DNA of 64,000 nt from Gluconobacter sp. Dm-62 (lineage in GTDB: Bacteria; Pseudomonadota; Alphaproteobacteria; Acetobacterales; Acetobacteraceae). Positions 54,161-63,456 of this stretch are shown one piece after another; within the stretch, counting starts at the first letter, position 1; each line of letters begins with the position of its first letter. The stretch is taken from contig NZ_JAERLY010000004.1 of assembly GCF_018256155.1 (NCBI RefSeq), positions 124,001-188,000 on the forward strand, written 5' to 3'. The position numbers were made by a program, and so were the translations under genes. A model generated the notes under the pieces. That model saw nothing but the letters and a program-made list of their open reading frames with translations, searched no databases and was not told where the DNA came from.

Positions 54161-55600
54161 ATGACATCCATCGTTCTCGGACAGGGCCGCGACGGCTCCG
54201 ACACCTGCATTGATCTGCCGGAACTCCTGGCCACGCGCCTGCTGGTCCAGGGCAATTCCGGCTCGGGAAAATCGCATCTCCTGCGGCGCCTGCTGGAGCA
54301 GACGGCCACCCTCGTCCAGCAGGTCATGATCGATCCGGAAGGCGATTTCGTCACTCTAGCCGACCATTACGGGCATCTGGTGATCGACGTTGAAGACCAG
54401 TCCGAAGCCAGCCTTCGCGCGGCTGGCGAGCGTGTGCGCGCCCATCGCGCATCTGTGGTGCTGAACCTTGAACAGGTCGAAGCCGAAATGCAGCTTCGGG
54501 CCGCAGGCGCGTTCCTCAACGGCATGTTCGAGGCACCCCGCGCGCACTGGTATCCTGCCCTCGTGGTGGTGGACGAAGCACAGCTTTTCGCGCCCGTCAC
54601 GGGCGGCGATACGTCTGACGAAGCGCGTCGCCTGTCACTCGGGGCCATGACAAATCTCATGTGCCGTGGGCGAAAGCGCGGTCTCGCCGGGGTCATAGCC
54701 ACCCAGCGCCTCGCCAAACTGGCCAAGAACGTGGCCGCCGAGGCATCCAACTTCCTGATGGGCCGGACCTTTCTCGATATCGACATGGCACGTGCCGCCG
54801 ATCTTCTGGGCATGGAGCGACGGGCAGCGGAATCCTTCCGGGATCTGGCGCGCGGACAGTTCATGGCGCTCGGCCCTGCCCTGAGCCGCCGCCCGAAACT
54901 TGTGGCGATTGGGCCCGTCACAACCGCAAGCCATGCCACGGGTCCGGTTCTTCTGCCGCTTGAACCCGTCTCCGCCGAAGACCTGCGGGACATCATCCTT
55001 GAGCCGGTCCACGAGTTCACACCCCGCGCACGCCGGGACTCCCGACCACCGCCGCCGGATCTACTGGCACAGCTCGACGCCTATGGTGCAGAGCGCGAAG
55101 CCGAAGAACCTGCACCGGCAGCCGTCATCGTAGAAGCTGATACGGACCAGCTCTGGTCGCTGGTGGCCGAAGTCGTGGCGGGTGAAGGCTCGGACTACAA
55201 GCCGCTGGCCACGCTGTATCAGGACTTTCAGCTCCGGGCGCGGATCCAGGGCCTGTCGCGCAATGTTCTGGAGCTTGGGCCGTTCCACCGGATGCTGGCT
55301 ACCATCCGCGCCGGGCTGGACCGCGCGCGCGCTGATGGCGAGGAATGGAAACAGGCTCAGACCATTGCCGCGACCCTGCCCGAGGACGTGCAGGGCGTCT
55401 TCCTGCTCCTCGCCCGCACGGCGCTGGACGGTGAAACCTGCCCGGGCGACGAGGCTCTGGCCCGCGCCTATGGCACGCACTCGCTGGGCCGTGCGCGGCG
55501 GCAGCTGAACTATCTGGAAGAGCGCGAAGTCATCGTTCTTCAGGACACGCCGCTAGGCCGTCGCGTCGCCATTGTCGGGCTGGGATGGCAGACCGCCTGA
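54161..55600 (+). CDS. HerA/DUF87-like ATPase
   Basis: 479-residue P-loop ATPase of the HerA/FtsK fold. Walker A is in LVQGNSGSGKSHLLRRLLEQ, Walker B in PALVVVDEAQLFAPV, and an Arg-finger-like GRKRGLAGVIATQRLAKLAK follows. A DUF87-like VMIDPEGDF segment is also present. The C-terminal part (about 300-479) is helical, contains a DPxxxL-free linker with Pro-rich RDSRPPPPDLL, and ends in what looks like a small winged-helix (ARRQLNYLEEREVIVL). HerA relatives translocate DNA; no NurA nuclease partner is nearby. Function unknown. Confidence 0.78.
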   Translation: MTSIVLGQGRDGSDTCIDLPELLATRLLVQGNSGSGKSHLLRRLLEQTATLVQQVMIDPEGDFVTLADHYGHLVIDVEDQSEASLRAAGERVRAHRASVVLNLEQVEAEMQLRAAGAFLNGMFEAPRAHWYPALVVVDEAQLFAPVTGGDTSDEARRLSLGAMTNLMCRGRKRGLAGVIATQRLAKLAKNVAAEASNFLMGRTFLDIDMARAADLLGMERRAAESFRDLARGQFMALGPALSRRPKLVAIGPVTTASHATGPVLLPLEPVSAEDLRDIILEPVHEFTPRARRDSRPPPPDLLAQLDAYGAEREAEEPAPAAVIVEADTDQLWSLVAEVVAGEGSDYKPLATLYQDFQLRARIQGLSRNVLELGPFHRMLATIRAGLDRARADGEEWKQAQTIAATLPEDVQGVFLLLARTALDGETCPGDEALARAYGTHSLGRARRQLNYLEEREVIVLQDTPLGRRVAIVGLGWQTA

Positions 55601-55604
55601 GGGG

Positions 55605-55644
55605 CTGTCACATCTCTGTCACACGACGTTCACAGGAGCTTCAC
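55605..55644 (+). promoter_or_regulatory. two tandem Pho boxes (PhoB sites)
   Basis: Four 7-mers spaced exactly 11 bp apart: CTGTCAC (55605), CTGTCAC (55616), CGTTCAC (55627) and GCTTCAC (55638). They match the PhoB half-site pattern CTGTCAT and its spacing, giving two 18-bp boxes in tandem. The next gene starts 68 bp downstream. A -10-like TTTAAG or AAGATT lies at about 55654-55666. Confidence 0.88.
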
Positions 55645-55712
55645 ACGCAGATCTTTAAGGAAAGATTAGGGTCCGCCGCGTCCGAACCCTTCTCGCCCCG
55701 GAAAGATCCTCA

Positions 55713-58094
55713 ATGCCGCGCAACCTGCTGCGTTCCCGCCTGCTCCTGACAGTTTTCTGCTCGCCATTTGCGCTGGCTGCAGCCCTCCCTCACCCTGCCA
55801 ATGCCGAAACGACAGGGACGAAAAAAGCCACGGCTGCCAAACATGACGCCAAGCACAAGGCCAAGGTTACAGCGGTCGAAGGCAGCACCGAACAGTTGGT
55901 CATCACGGCCCGGCGCACGCGTTCCGAGCAGGGACTGAGCCATGTGCAGCTTCAGCGGATCCTTCCGGGCGTGAACCCGGTCAAGGCGCTGGAAATGCTG
56001 CCGGGCGTGGTGTTCAACAACGCTGATCCATGGGGCAACAACGAGCAGAACTCCTCGCTCTATGTGCACGGCTTCAACCAGAACCAGCTCGGCTACACGC
56101 TCGACGGTATCCCACTCGGCGATCAGGCTTACGGCAACTATAACGGCCTGTCCCCGCAGCGGGCGGCCATCAGCGAGAACATCGGTTCGGCATCGGTTTC
56201 TTCGGGCGCAGGTGCGCTGGGTACGGCGTCCACGTCCAACCTTGGCGGAACACTGCAGTTCACGACGCAGGACCCGCTGAAGAAGCGCGGCGCGCAGATC
56301 GAACAGGTTTTCGGAAGCTGGTCCACGTTCCGTACCTTCGCCCGCCTCGATACAGGTGAGTTCGGCAACGGCAATTCGGCCTATGTCTCCTTTGCACGTC
56401 AGGATGCACGCGCCTGGGACTTTGCCGGTCATCAGGGCGGCTATCAGGTCAATGCGAAGTTCGTGCACAACAGCGAGCACGACCATTTCTCGACGTTCTT
56501 CGACTGGTCCCAGAAGGTTGAGCCGAACGAAGACAGCATTACCCTTCCGAGCGGTTATGGTCTTTATGTCCGTCCGTTCACCTTCCCAAATTTCAATTAC
56601 GCCAAGGCCAACGCGAATGCGGTCGGCCTGAACTATCGCAACTATTACTCCGCGGCCCAGCGCGAGGATTTCCTCGCCTATTCCAAGTGGACGCATGATT
56701 TCAGCGAGAACCTGCACTGGGACAACAGCATCTATTATCACCATGATCTGGGTGAAGGTGTTGTGGCCGGTCCGATTTCGGCCGCCGGTCTGCCGACGCT
56801 GTTCGCCGCCTATTTCCCGGGTCAGGATCTGAACACCGTCTTCGGCGGTTCGGGCTATGCTACGCGGACGACCGAATACTGGGACAACCGCGGTGGCTTG
56901 ATGTCCACGCTGCGCTACCATCTGGGCAAGCACTCGATCGAGCTTGGCGGCTGGTATGAACGCAACAACAACACGCAGGCCCGTCGCTGGTATCCGCTGG
57001 ACGCAAACAACCCGACCACGCCTTACGAGCGCCAGCAGAACGCCCTGATCGACCAGTACACCAACAATTTCTACACCAACACGTTCGTCACGCATCTGCA
57101 GGACAACTGGCAGATCTCGAAGAACTTCTCCCTGATGGCGGGCTTCAAATCCGAGCTGGTCTATACGAACGGCACCCTGCCGGTCGCCGCAAAGGCTGGT
57201 TCGCTCTCCCCATCCTATGCCGTGACGGCACCGGGTGGCGAGATCGATGCTGCCAAGCCGTTCCTGCCCGCTTTCGGCGCAGTCTGGGATATCACGAAGC
57301 ACGAACAGTGGTTCGCCAACATCCAGGAAAACATGCGCTCCTATCAGGACGCAGGTTACGGCAACGCCACCCCCTGGGGTGCGACCAGTCAGGCTGCTTT
57401 CGAAGAGTTCAAGAACAACGGCAAGCCCGAGACGTCATGGACGTATGAGACCGGTCTGCGTGAACATCGCCAGATCCATCTCGGACCGCTGACGGCGATC
57501 GAAGGTCAGGTCGAGTACTATCACGTTCACTTCTCGAACCGTCTTCTGGCCGTGGCGACGACGCAGACCCTGTCGTCCATCATCGGTTCGGCCACCACGC
57601 TCGCAAACGTGGGCTCGGTCACGACGGATGGTATGGATTTCTCCTTCACCACCCATTTCGGACCGCATTTCTCGCTGTACAACGCGCTGTCCTATAACAA
57701 GTCCACGTACAACGATAATTACAGCACGGGTTCGAGCATCATTCACACGGCGGGCAAGAACGTCGTCGGCATGCCGGACTGGTCGGAGAAGTTCGTCTTC
57801 ACCACCAACTGGGGCAATGCTTACGGCCAGTTCACCGGTGACGTGATCGGCAAGCGTTATGCGACCTACACCAACGACATGTGGGCCGCGCCCTACGCGC
57901 AGTTCAACCTGAACGCGGGTTACACCTTCCACAACATCCCGCACATCGCGTCGCTGAAGGTCCAGGGCAACATCACCAACCTGACAAACACGAAGGGATG
58001 GTCCACGATCAACGCGACCCAGACTTCGGGTCAGTTCTCGGCCTACCCCATCGCGCCGCGCATGTTCTTCCTGAGCCTCAGCGCGGCCCTGTAA
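55713..58094 (+). CDS. TonB-dependent outer-membrane receptor, probably phosphate-starvation induced
   Basis: 793-residue outer-membrane active transporter. Signal peptide 1-32 (FALAAALPHPANA), a Lys/Ala-rich linker, a TonB-box-like QLVITARR, a plug domain (NPVKALEMLPGVVFNNADPW, LYVHGFNQNQLGYTLDGIPL), then a 22-strand barrel with many aromatic strands. The C-terminus (ARMFFLSLSAAL-like) ends in Leu, not the usual Phe. It lies directly under two Pho boxes and 13 bp upstream of glpQ, so its ligand is probably a phosphorus compound such as a phosphodiester; that is inference. Confidence 0.92.
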   Translation: MPRNLLRSRLLLTVFCSPFALAAALPHPANAETTGTKKATAAKHDAKHKAKVTAVEGSTEQLVITARRTRSEQGLSHVQLQRILPGVNPVKALEMLPGVVFNNADPWGNNEQNSSLYVHGFNQNQLGYTLDGIPLGDQAYGNYNGLSPQRAAISENIGSASVSSGAGALGTASTSNLGGTLQFTTQDPLKKRGAQIEQVFGSWSTFRTFARLDTGEFGNGNSAYVSFARQDARAWDFAGHQGGYQVNAKFVHNSEHDHFSTFFDWSQKVEPNEDSITLPSGYGLYVRPFTFPNFNYAKANANAVGLNYRNYYSAAQREDFLAYSKWTHDFSENLHWDNSIYYHHDLGEGVVAGPISAAGLPTLFAAYFPGQDLNTVFGGSGYATRTTEYWDNRGGLMSTLRYHLGKHSIELGGWYERNNNTQARRWYPLDANNPTTPYERQQNALIDQYTNNFYTNTFVTHLQDNWQISKNFSLMAGFKSELVYTNGTLPVAAKAGSLSPSYAVTAPGGEIDAAKPFLPAFGAVWDITKHEQWFANIQENMRSYQDAGYGNATPWGATSQAAFEEFKNNGKPETSWTYETGLREHRQIHLGPLTAIEGQVEYYHVHFSNRLLAVATTQTLSSIIGSATTLANVGSVTTDGMDFSFTTHFGPHFSLYNALSYNKSTYNDNYSTGSSIIHTAGKNVVGMPDWSEKFVFTTNWGNAYGQFTGDVIGKRYATYTNDMWAAPYAQFNLNAGYTFHNIPHIASLKVQGNITNLTNTKGWSTINATQTSGQFSAYPIAPRMFFLSLSAAL

Positions 58095-58107
58095 GGAATA
58101 CTGCCCC

Positions 58108-59214
58108 ATGCTGACACGTCGCCAGAGCCTCGGCCTGCTCGCAGCCGGGCTTCCCGCCCTGCACCTGCGGGCGAAAGCCGCGCCCTCACTGGCGCCGAAG
58201 CCTCTCGTGTTCGCCCATCGCGGGGCCTCGGCCCTGCGTCCGGAGCACACGCTGGCCTCCTATGCCCGCGCCATGATGGATGGCGCGGACTTCATCGAGC
58301 CCGATCTCGTCATGACAAAGGACGGCCATCTGGTCGTCCGCCATGAGAGCAATATCGCCGGGACGACCGATGTTGCGGACCATCCGGAGTTCGCCTCCCG
58401 TCACCGGTCCCTCAAGATCGACGGGCGCGTCGAGACCGGCTGGTTCACAACCGACTTCACGCTCGCAGAACTCAAGACCCTGCGTGCGCGCGAACGTCTT
58501 TCCACGATCCGGGTCCACAACACCCGCTATGACGACCATTTCGAAATCCCGACCTTCGAGGAAGTCATCGAACAGGTCGCTGCCCAGTCAGCCGCCACGG
58601 GTAAGGTTTTTGGCCTTGTGCCGGAAATCAAGCATTCCACACATTTCAACAGCCTCGGTCTGAACCCCGAAGCCGTTTTCCTTCAAACCATCGCCGCCCA
58701 CGACTACACCCGGCAGGCCCCGCTGGAACTCCAGTCCTTCGAGACGAGCAATCTGGGACGCATCCGCGCAGATGTTCTGTCCATCAACCCGCAGGCGCGT
58801 CTGATGCTGCTCATGGGCGAGCGCAAGGACGTCCCGCCGGATCTGATGGCAGCGGGCAAGACCACGACCTTCGGCGATCTCATGACGCCCGAAGGTCTCA
58901 AGGACGTCCGCCGCTATGCCGACGTGATCGGCCCGTCCAACACGGACCTGATCCCGCGCGACAGCAAAGGCGCCTGGCTGGAGCCATCCAGCCTCGTGAC
59001 CGATGCCCATCGGGCCGGGCTTCTGGTTCATTCCTACACGGCACGGCCGGAAAACCATTTCCTCCCGGCTCAGCTTCGCAGCGATGCTGGGGACGCTGTC
59101 CGCAATCCCAAGGGCATGGTCGCGGAACTGCGCCGCTATCTGGACATGGGGATCGACGGCTTCTTCACCGATGATCCCGCACTGGGACGCATTGCGGTAG
59201 ATCGCACGATCTGA
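58108..59214 (+). CDS. glpQ: glycerophosphodiester phosphodiesterase
   Basis: Periplasmic enzyme that hydrolyses deacylated phospholipids to glycerol 3-phosphate and an alcohol. 368 residues. Twin-arginine-like signal peptide MLTRRQSLGLLAAGLPAL. GDPD catalytic signatures: VFAHRGASALRPEHTLASY (catalytic His-Arg and metal Glu), DFIEPDLVMTKDGHLVVRHE (Glu, Asp and second His) and VPEIKHS. DGFFTDDPALG closes the barrel. GlpQ-type longer form (with the GDPD insertion). Co-transcribed with the TonB receptor and ended by a strong terminator, so it is part of the Pho unit. Confidence 0.95.
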   Translation: MLTRRQSLGLLAAGLPALHLRAKAAPSLAPKPLVFAHRGASALRPEHTLASYARAMMDGADFIEPDLVMTKDGHLVVRHESNIAGTTDVADHPEFASRHRSLKIDGRVETGWFTTDFTLAELKTLRARERLSTIRVHNTRYDDHFEIPTFEEVIEQVAAQSAATGKVFGLVPEIKHSTHFNSLGLNPEAVFLQTIAAHDYTRQAPLELQSFETSNLGRIRADVLSINPQARLMLLMGERKDVPPDLMAAGKTTTFGDLMTPEGLKDVRRYADVIGPSNTDLIPRDSKGAWLEPSSLVTDAHRAGLLVHSYTARPENHFLPAQLRSDAGDAVRNPKGMVAELRRYLDMGIDGFFTDDPALGRIAVDRTI

Positions 59215-59230
59215 ACGCCATTATCCCATA

Positions 59231-59270
59231 AAAAAAGGAGGCCTCCCATAACGGGAGAGCCTCCTTTTTT
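59231..59270 (+). terminator. bidirectional intrinsic terminator after glpQ
   Basis: AAAAAAGGAGGC pairs with GCCTCCTTTTTT, with an inner CTCCC/GGGAG helix and small loop. T-runs occur on both strands. It lies between the convergent stops of glpQ (+) and the PfpI-like gene (-). Confidence 0.92.
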
Positions 59271-59287
59271 GTGCCCTGATAAAAATT

Positions 59288-59815
59288 TCAGGCGAGCTTG
59301 AAATGCCTGATGATGGCCTTGTTGAAAGCCGGGATATCATCCGGGCATCGGGAGAAAACATAAGGCCCGTCAACGACGACCTCATTATCCACCCAGCTCG
59401 CCCCGGCATTTTCCAGATCCGTCCGGATGGCTGGCCAGGACGTCACGGTCCGTCCTTTCAGCTCCCCCACTTCGATCAGCGTCTGCGCGCCGTGGCAGAT
59501 GGCGGCGATTGGCTTGTTCGCCTTCACGAAGGCCGTGGCGAAGGCCACCACATCCTTGTTCAGCCGCAGCGCATCCGGAGAGGCCAGGCCACCCGGAAGC
59601 AGCAACGCGTCATAATCCTCGGCCTTCGCATCGGCGATCGCCAGATCGGCCTGGATCTTACGGGACGGATAAATGTCCTTGTTCACGGCCTGGAATTCCC
59701 CTGCCTTGAGGGAAATGACCGTGACGGTCGCACCCGCCTTTTCCAGCGCTTCCTGCGGACCCGTCAGTTCGATTTCTTCAAGACCATTGGTGGCCAGTGC
59801 AGCGACTTTTACCAT
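59288..59815 (-). CDS. DJ-1/PfpI-family protein
   Basis: 175 residues of the DJ-1/PfpI superfamily (general-stress, glyoxalase or deglycase-like enzymes). The nucleophile elbow is PIAAICHGAQTLIEVGELKG with the reactive Cys and adjacent His; LLLPGGLASPDAL is the conserved glycine turn, and the Glu near the N-terminus is in GLEEIELTGP. The exact activity in this subgroup is debated. 57 bp downstream of aldA in the same direction, so it may detoxify aldehydes alongside it. Confidence 0.88.
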   Translation of the reverse strand: MVKVAALATNGLEEIELTGPQEALEKAGATVTVISLKAGEFQAVNKDIYPSRKIQADLAIADAKAEDYDALLLPGGLASPDALRLNKDVVAFATAFVKANKPIAAICHGAQTLIEVGELKGRTVTSWPAIRTDLENAGASWVDNEVVVDGPYVFSRCPDDIPAFNKAIIRHFKLA

Positions 59816-59872
59816 GATGCTGATCCTTTCAGAAAAACACGGGCGACCACCATACAGTCGCCCATTCGTCCA

Positions 59873-61315
59873 TTACGCGTTGAGGTAAATGGTCTTCGTC
59901 TGGACATAGGCTTCCATGCCGTGCTGCCCGTCCTCGCCACCAAGGCCACTTTCCTTGTAACCATGATGGAAGCCCTGCGGCGCCTCGCCACCCGGACGGT
60001 TCACATAGACCTCACCAAATTCCAGTTCGCGGGTCATGCGCAGGATCTTGTTCAGATCGTTCGTGAAGAGATACGCCGACAGTCCATAGCGGCAGTCATT
60101 GGCCCAGGCGATGGCCTGATCAAAATCCTTCACGCGGATCAGCGACATCACCGGACCAAAGACTTCGTTGTGCACGATATCCATGTCCTGCGTCACATCC
60201 GTCAGCAGCGTCGGGGCATAGAAGTACCCCTTGTCGTACACGCCACCCGTCAGCCGCTTGCCACCGGATGCAAGACGCGCGCCCTGCCGGACCGCATGCT
60301 CGACCATCTCATGGACCTTGTTGAGCTCGTCCTCGCTCACCTTCGGCCCCAGATCCGTGCTGGCATCCGTCGGCAGCCCGACCTTCAGCGCATCAATCTT
60401 CTCGCGGACCTTCCCGACGAACCTGTCATAGACAGCCTCATGGATATAGGTGCGCTCGTTGGAAGTGCAGACCTGCCCTCCGTTGCCAAAGCGCGCTGAC
60501 ACCGCGGCATCGGCCGCCTTGTCCAGATCGGCATCTTCCATGACCATGAACGGCGCCTTGCCGCCCAGCTCAAGCCGGACTTCCTTCAGCGTCTCGGACG
60601 CAGCGGCCATGATCTTCTTGCCGGCGGGAGTCGAGCCCGTCATCGTGATGAGCTTGATGTCCTTGTGCGCCACCAGCGGTACGCCAACATCCTTGCCGTC
60701 GCCCGTCACGATATTGATGACACCGTGCGGAATTTTCGCTTCTTCAACCAGCTTCGCCAGATGCAGACAGGCCAGCGGCGTCAGTTCATGCGGCTTGAGG
60801 ACGATCGTGTTGCCAGCCGCCACAGCCGGACCGATCTTGCGGGCACAGAGCGCGAGCGGAAAGTTCCAAGCCGTAATCGCGCCGATAACACCCAGCGGCA
60901 CGCGATCGATCAGGATTTTCTCGTCCGGTGAACTCCCCGGGATGATCTCGCCCTGCAGACGCAGGACGTTCTCTGCGGCAAAACGTAGCAGACCGATGGC
61001 GAAATCGACCTCCACCCGGGCTTCCTTAAGCGGTTTGCCCATTTCGGAGGTGATAAGTGCCGCCAGCTTTTCCTTGTCGCGCTTCACCAGATCCTTGAGC
61101 GCATGGATGTAATCAGCACGCTCGGTCGCCGTGCGGCGGCTCCAGCCGGTAAAAGCCGATTTCGCAGCGGAGACGGCAGCGTCCACATCGGCCTGCGTGC
61201 CCTTGGCCACTTCGCCCACGACAGCTTTTGTGGCCGGGTTTTCAACCATGATCCATTCGCCGCTCTTTGGTGCGACCCAGCTTCCGTTGATGAAGAGATT
61301 GCTTTTCTCAGTCAT
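59873..61315 (-). CDS. aldA: lactaldehyde/glycolaldehyde dehydrogenase (AldA-like)
   Basis: NAD(P)-dependent aldehyde dehydrogenase. 480 residues from the ATG at 61315, with AGGA at 6-nt spacing; the frame extends upstream without a ribosome site. Catalytic Cys in GNGGQVCTSNE, general-base Glu in VRLELGGKAPF, cofactor-binding ITMTGSTPAGKKIM and PWNF-like ITAWNFPLALCARKIG. The C-terminus GFHHGYKESGLGGEDGQHGM resembles E. coli AldA, so glycolaldehyde or lactaldehyde is the likely substrate. Downstream of a LysR gene in the same direction, a possible regulator. Confidence 0.85.
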   Translation of the reverse strand: MTEKSNLFINGSWVAPKSGEWIMVENPATKAVVGEVAKGTQADVDAAVSAAKSAFTGWSRRTATERADYIHALKDLVKRDKEKLAALITSEMGKPLKEARVEVDFAIGLLRFAAENVLRLQGEIIPGSSPDEKILIDRVPLGVIGAITAWNFPLALCARKIGPAVAAGNTIVLKPHELTPLACLHLAKLVEEAKIPHGVINIVTGDGKDVGVPLVAHKDIKLITMTGSTPAGKKIMAAASETLKEVRLELGGKAPFMVMEDADLDKAADAAVSARFGNGGQVCTSNERTYIHEAVYDRFVGKVREKIDALKVGLPTDASTDLGPKVSEDELNKVHEMVEHAVRQGARLASGGKRLTGGVYDKGYFYAPTLLTDVTQDMDIVHNEVFGPVMSLIRVKDFDQAIAWANDCRYGLSAYLFTNDLNKILRMTRELEFGEVYVNRPGGEAPQGFHHGYKESGLGGEDGQHGMEAYVQTKTIYLNA

Positions 61316-61454
61316 GAAATTTCCTGCATTTTCTGTGTGGCGACCCTGCGCTTGGTAATGAAACAGACGCATCAGCCAGCCAGCAGTTCATTCGATGACC
61401 GTAAGGTGCAGGCATTCCCTGATAATAAAAAGTGATGATTCGTGAGCTATGGAC

Positions 61455-62327
61455 TCACTTTTCATGAGCATCCGAATGCGGCGGTGCATAATCCAGAAAT
61501 CTGCGTCCCAGATCATTCAGTCCCGGCTCACGCCAGATGAAATAGACTTCACTGCCTTTCAGATCTTCGGGATATGTAAACGCAATGCCTTCACGACGCC
61601 GTCTTTTGACCTGCGAAATGATACTGTGCGGCACACAGGAAATACCCAGTCCGGCCTGAACGCAGGCGAGAATGACATCATAGGATTCAACCGTGTGGAT
61701 GATCGCGTTTGAAACGCCGTGCCGTTCAAGCCAGGTCTCGAAATACCGGCGATAGAAGCAGTCCGTGTTGAACAGGAAAACATGCTGCCCGTCCCGCGCG
61801 CCCTTCTGGCCAACCGGCATGGCAAGCGCCAGTTTTTCCCTGAAGGCGAAGCGGCTCTCCATGAGCGGATGTACAATCGGGCCATCCGTCAGCGCCAGAT
61901 CAATCTCCCCGTCCGCCAACATCCGCTCCAGCGTGTAGGTCGGGCGTAGAAACATCTTCAGCTCTACACCCGGGCAGGCTTTGAGAAACTCCGGCACAAT
62001 CCGCGGCAGATATCCCTCCAGAGCGACATCCAGCGCCCCGATATTCAGAATGCCGCGCGGAGTGCCCTCAGTGAACAGATCCGTCAGGGACTGCGCACCT
62101 GACACAACCGGCCTCGCCTGCTGATAGAAGAGCCGCCCTTCGGGAGTGGGTGTCAGGCGACCCTTTTCACGCAGAAACAGCTCCTGCCCGAGCAGCAGTT
62201 CCAGCTCCTTCAGCCGCGCCGTTACGTTGGACGCCACACAGTTCAGACGCCGTGACGCTGCCACGACCGTCCCCTCCTCCACGACCGCGCAGAACATTTC
62301 AAGCTGGGCGAGGCGGAGCGGATTCAT
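61455..62327 (-). CDS. LysR-family transcriptional regulator
   Basis: 290 residues. N-terminal winged HTH MNPLRLAQLEMFCAVVEEGT with CVASNVTARLKELELLLGQE as recognition region, then a periplasmic-binding-like sensor domain (about 90-280). LysR proteins sense small metabolites and usually act on adjacent genes; here aldA follows 139 bp downstream in the same orientation instead of the classical divergent layout. Effector unknown. Confidence 0.92.
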   Translation of the reverse strand: MNPLRLAQLEMFCAVVEEGTVVAASRRLNCVASNVTARLKELELLLGQELFLREKGRLTPTPEGRLFYQQARPVVSGAQSLTDLFTEGTPRGILNIGALDVALEGYLPRIVPEFLKACPGVELKMFLRPTYTLERMLADGEIDLALTDGPIVHPLMESRFAFREKLALAMPVGQKGARDGQHVFLFNTDCFYRRYFETWLERHGVSNAIIHTVESYDVILACVQAGLGISCVPHSIISQVKRRRREGIAFTYPEDLKGSEVYFIWREPGLNDLGRRFLDYAPPHSDAHEK

Positions 62328-62382
62328 GGGACAATATCCTTATCGGGGCGGGATTATCCCCCGGCAGAAGATATCCCCAGAA

Positions 62383-62910
62383 TCAGGGAACATCTCCGGG
62401 GAAGGGCCTGTGGATTGTTTCTGAAGAACTGGGGACCGATCGCGCCAGGGCAGCTTTCCTGCGGAGTCGCACGATGAGTGTATCCAGTGCGGATAAAAAC
62501 CGGCTCCGGTCGTTTTTCCCAAAGGACGGATTATAGGTTGTGACTGCTCCCGTCTCGCGCAGACCCTGCATCAGATCCCGCATGGCCGAGACCATACCCA
62601 CTGAGCGTTCGTCGATTTCCTCGCCATTGGGCCGCAGGACGGAGCCTTTTTTCGCCAGACAACGCACCGCGAGCGGAATATCGCTGGTGATGACAATGTC
62701 GGATGGCGTCACCTGTTCCGCAATCCAGTCATCCGCCACGTCCGGCCCTTCCGGCACCACGACGCGCTCAATGAGCGGCGACTGCGGGATGTTCATCCAG
62801 CTATTGGCAACGATGACTGTCTTGAGGCCATAGCGTGCCCCGACCCGGTAGATCTCGTCCTTGACCGGGCACGCATCGGCATCCACCAGAAGCCGGGTGG
62901 TCTCGGCCAT
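62383..62910 (-). CDS. YaiI/YqxD-family protein (UPF0178)
   Basis: 175 residues of the DUF188 family with a PIN-like fold. Conserved LLVDADACPVKDEIYRVGAR at the N-terminus, DDWIAEQVTPSDIVITSDIP in the middle and VLRPNGEEID later; the Asp residues are those expected for a nuclease-like site. Biochemical function is unknown. Starts 3 bp after the gluconokinase stop in the same direction, so it is part of the rpiA-gntK run. Confidence 0.9.
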   Translation of the reverse strand: MAETTRLLVDADACPVKDEIYRVGARYGLKTVIVANSWMNIPQSPLIERVVVPEGPDVADDWIAEQVTPSDIVITSDIPLAVRCLAKKGSVLRPNGEEIDERSVGMVSAMRDLMQGLRETGAVTTYNPSFGKNDRSRFLSALDTLIVRLRRKAALARSVPSSSETIHRPFPGDVP

Positions 62911-62913
62911 GGA

Positions 62914-63456
62914 TCAGTCCTCCGCCTGAAAATGGCTGATCAGCTCCTCCAGCACCACATCGGGATGCTTCTCGCCCGAGACGCGGATCACCGGCTCGTC
63001 ATCACCGGGAACCTCAAGCGTCGCAAGCTGGCTGGGCAGCAGGCTGGCCGGCATGAAATGTCCTTCCCGCCGCTCCAGCCGCTCGGCAAGTTCCGCAGCC
63101 GATGTGTCGATATGCACAAATTCAATCGGCAGATCCGCACCACGAAGTTGCTCGCGATAGGCGCGCTTGAGTGCGGAACATGTCAGCACCGCGCCATGCC
63201 CGGCTTCGACCTGCGCGCGCAGCCAATCATGACAGAGCGCAAGCCAGGGCGCACGGTCCGCATCGGTCAGCGGCTGTCCCGTGCTCATCTTCTCGACATT
63301 GGCCGGCGGATGCAGCGCATCCCCTTCCTGAAAATGCCAACCCAGACGCGTGGCAAGACCGGTTGCGACCGTTGTCTTGCCTGTTCCGGAGACGCCCATG
63401 ACCACGAGAAAACGCGGCTTCAGACCCATCTGCGTTTCGTGTTCCGTCATTTTCAT
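62914..63456 (-). CDS. gntK: gluconokinase
   Basis: ATP-dependent kinase converting gluconate to 6-phosphogluconate, the entry of gluconate into the pentose-phosphate pathway. 180 residues. P-loop VVMGVSGTGKTTVATGLATR, then WHFQEGDALHPPANVEKMST and PLTDADRAPWL, all typical of the small (thermoresistant-type) gluconokinases. Overlaps rpiA by 4 nt, so coupling to pentose-phosphate metabolism is built into the operon. For a gluconate-producing bacterium this is a central gene. Confidence 0.95.
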   Translation of the reverse strand: MKMTEHETQMGLKPRFLVVMGVSGTGKTTVATGLATRLGWHFQEGDALHPPANVEKMSTGQPLTDADRAPWLALCHDWLRAQVEAGHGAVLTCSALKRAYREQLRGADLPIEFVHIDTSAAELAERLERREGHFMPASLLPSQLATLEVPGDDEPVIRVSGEKHPDVVLEELISHFQAED

